Below, one piece after another: positions 5,032 to 5,945 of a stretch of DNA of 5,945 nucleotides (position 1 is its first letter; each line of letters opens with the position of its first letter). The notes under the pieces were generated by a model that saw only the letters and a program-made list of their open reading frames with translations, was not told the origin of the DNA and made no database searches. The position numbers were made by a program, and so were the translations under genes. Where the stretch lies: the NCBI GenBank assembly GCA_002402165.1, contig NVVI01000017.1, forward strand, positions 54,458-60,402, written 5' to 3'. This DNA is from Flavobacteriales bacterium (GTDB taxonomy: Bacteria; Bacteroidota; Bacteroidia; Flavobacteriales_E; Vicingaceae).

Positions 5032-5945
5032 ATGGCTGGAGGAGTAAAAAGATTAAGCAAAGTAGCAAGAGAATTTAATGTTGGGATACAAACTCTCATT
5101 GAATTTTTAGCATCAAAAGATATTACGGTTGAAAGCAACCCTAATACAAAGATTGATGCAGAAGTTTATGGTGTATTGCTCGCTGAATTTCAATCAGAAA
5201 TAAGCGCTAAGGAAGAATCTGAAAAAGTTTCTATTGGTACTGAAAAGGAGACAATTACACTTGAACAGGTGCAAGGGGTTGCTCCTGAAAAAGAGGAGGA
5301 AAAGGCTGTTGATGTAAAACCAGAAGTTGTTGAGGAGAAAAAAGTAGGTGATGAGCTAAAGGTTATAGGTAAGATAGATTTAGGTAAATTGAATTTAAAA
5401 ACTCGACCTGACAAGAAAAAGCAAGCGGTTAAGAAAGAAGACCCTAAAAAAGATGAAAAAGTTGCAGAAGAAAAAGTTGAAGAGAGAAAGGCTCCAGAAG
5501 AATTAGAAACAAAATATGAGAAAATTGATGCACCAAAAGTTTTAGGGAAAATAGAATTGCCTAAGGTGAAAAAACCGGTTGCATCTTCCTCTGGAGACAT
5601 AGATAATCAGAAGAAGAAAAGAAAACGGATTACACGAAAAGTTGATGTTGTTGATGAAAAGAAAAAAGCTTTTATAAGAGGTAAAAAGAAGGGGAGAATT
5701 GAAAAAAAGGCAGAATTAACTGAAGAGCAGGTTCAAGCTCAAATTAAAGAAACTTTGGCAAGGTTAACTGGAGGAGGAAAAAACAAAGGAGCAAAGCATA
5801 GGAAAGAAAAAAGACTTGCAGCTAGTGAAAAAGCTGATATAGATGCAGAAATAGAAGCAGCAGAACAAAAAGTGTTGAAGTTAACGGAATTTGTTACTGT
5901 TAGTGAATTAGCAATCATGATGGATATAGGTGTTAACGACATTAT
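5032..5945 (+). CDS. infB: Translation initiation factor IF2 (N-terminal part, runs off the window)
   Basis: This is the beginning of IF2, the GTPase that brings initiator tRNA to the ribosome and promotes subunit joining. About 304 codons are open to the window edge, and the GTPase domains are not included. ATG 5032 is certain, because an in-frame TAG lies 6 bases upstream. Residues 3-30 (GGVKRLSKVAREFNVGIQTLIEFLASKD) form a first IF2_N helical domain. Residues about 55-275 are a charged, low-complexity linker rich in K, E and V, with two related motifs, VIGKIDLGKLNL (111-122) and VLGKIELPKVKK (170-181). Residues 284 onward (LTEFVTVSELAIMMDIGVNDI) begin the second IF2_N domain that precedes the GTPase. 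The long charged N-terminus is typical of Bacteroidota IF2. It follows nusA after 73 bases with no Shine-Dalgarno, probably in the same operon. Confidence 0.95.
   Translation, partial: MAGGVKRLSKVAREFNVGIQTLIEFLASKDITVESNPNTKIDAEVYGVLLAEFQSEISAKEESEKVSIGTEKETITLEQVQGVAPEKEEEKAVDVKPEVVEEKKVGDELKVIGKIDLGKLNLKTRPDKKKQAVKKEDPKKDEKVAEEKVEERKAPEELETKYEKIDAPKVLGKIELPKVKKPVASSSGDIDNQKKKRKRITRKVDVVDEKKKAFIRGKKKGRIEKKAELTEEQVQAQIKETLARLTGGGKNKGAKHRKEKRLAASEKADIDAEIEAAEQKVLKLTEFVTVSELAIMMDIGVNDI

Noticed and set aside
5038..5044. GGAGGAG just after the infB start
   Set aside because: It encodes the Gly-Gly-Val of the conserved IF2 N-terminus and lies inside the gene, with no start codon at a useful distance.
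5190..5600. Minus-strand open frame of 136 codons, rich in S, F and T
   Set aside because: It is the antisense shadow of the K/E-rich linker of infB. Its composition is what the complement of GAA and AAA codons gives.
5739..5942. Minus-strand open frame at the right edge
   Set aside because: It is antisense to infB codons that encode the start of the second IF2_N domain.

Overview
The window is AT-rich chromosomal DNA from a member of the Bacteroidota, most likely a flavobacterium-like lineage. Three things point there: a secreted protein with a type IX secretion (T9SS) C-terminal sorting domain, -7 boxes of the TAnnTTTG type that is characteristic of this phylum, and flavobacterial-looking ribosomal proteins and translation factors. 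I cannot name the genus.

Layout: (1) An Rho-independent hairpin at 40-74 closes the minus-strand gene at 97-1842, which encodes a 581-residue T9SS cargo protein with a signal peptide, a jelly-roll-like N-terminal region, Ig-like segments and a C-terminal sorting domain. (2) A divergent 121-base intergenic region carries a perfect -7 box for that gene and, on the plus strand, a hairpin leader for the ribosomal operon. (3) rpsF-rpsR-rplI (bS6, bS18, bL9) runs from 1964 to 3084 and ends at a near-perfect palindromic terminator at 3091-3122. (4) A promoter with both -33 and -7 elements (3146-3175) drives rimP-nusA-infB through a short leader that contains a terminator-like hairpin. infB runs off the right edge after about 304 codons.

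How the genes fit together: everything from 1964 onward is core translation and transcription machinery. bS6 and bS18 bind together on the 30S platform, bL9 is on the 50S subunit, RimP matures the 30S subunit, NusA controls pausing and termination, and IF2 delivers initiator tRNA. The T9SS protein is unrelated accessory or surface function and is simply a divergent neighbour.

I found no mobile element, CRISPR array, tRNA or rRNA, and no clearly new multi-gene system. The most interesting signals are regulatory. The rpsF leader can fold into a stem, CCG bulge and hairpin resembling the S6:S18 autoregulatory motif. There is a strong Shine-Dalgarno sequence in front of rplI, in a phylum whose ribosomes normally hide the anti-SD behind bS6, bS18 and bS21, two of which are encoded just upstream. 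The rimP-nusA-infB leader contains a possible attenuator just before the start codon, in an operon that encodes the termination factor NusA.
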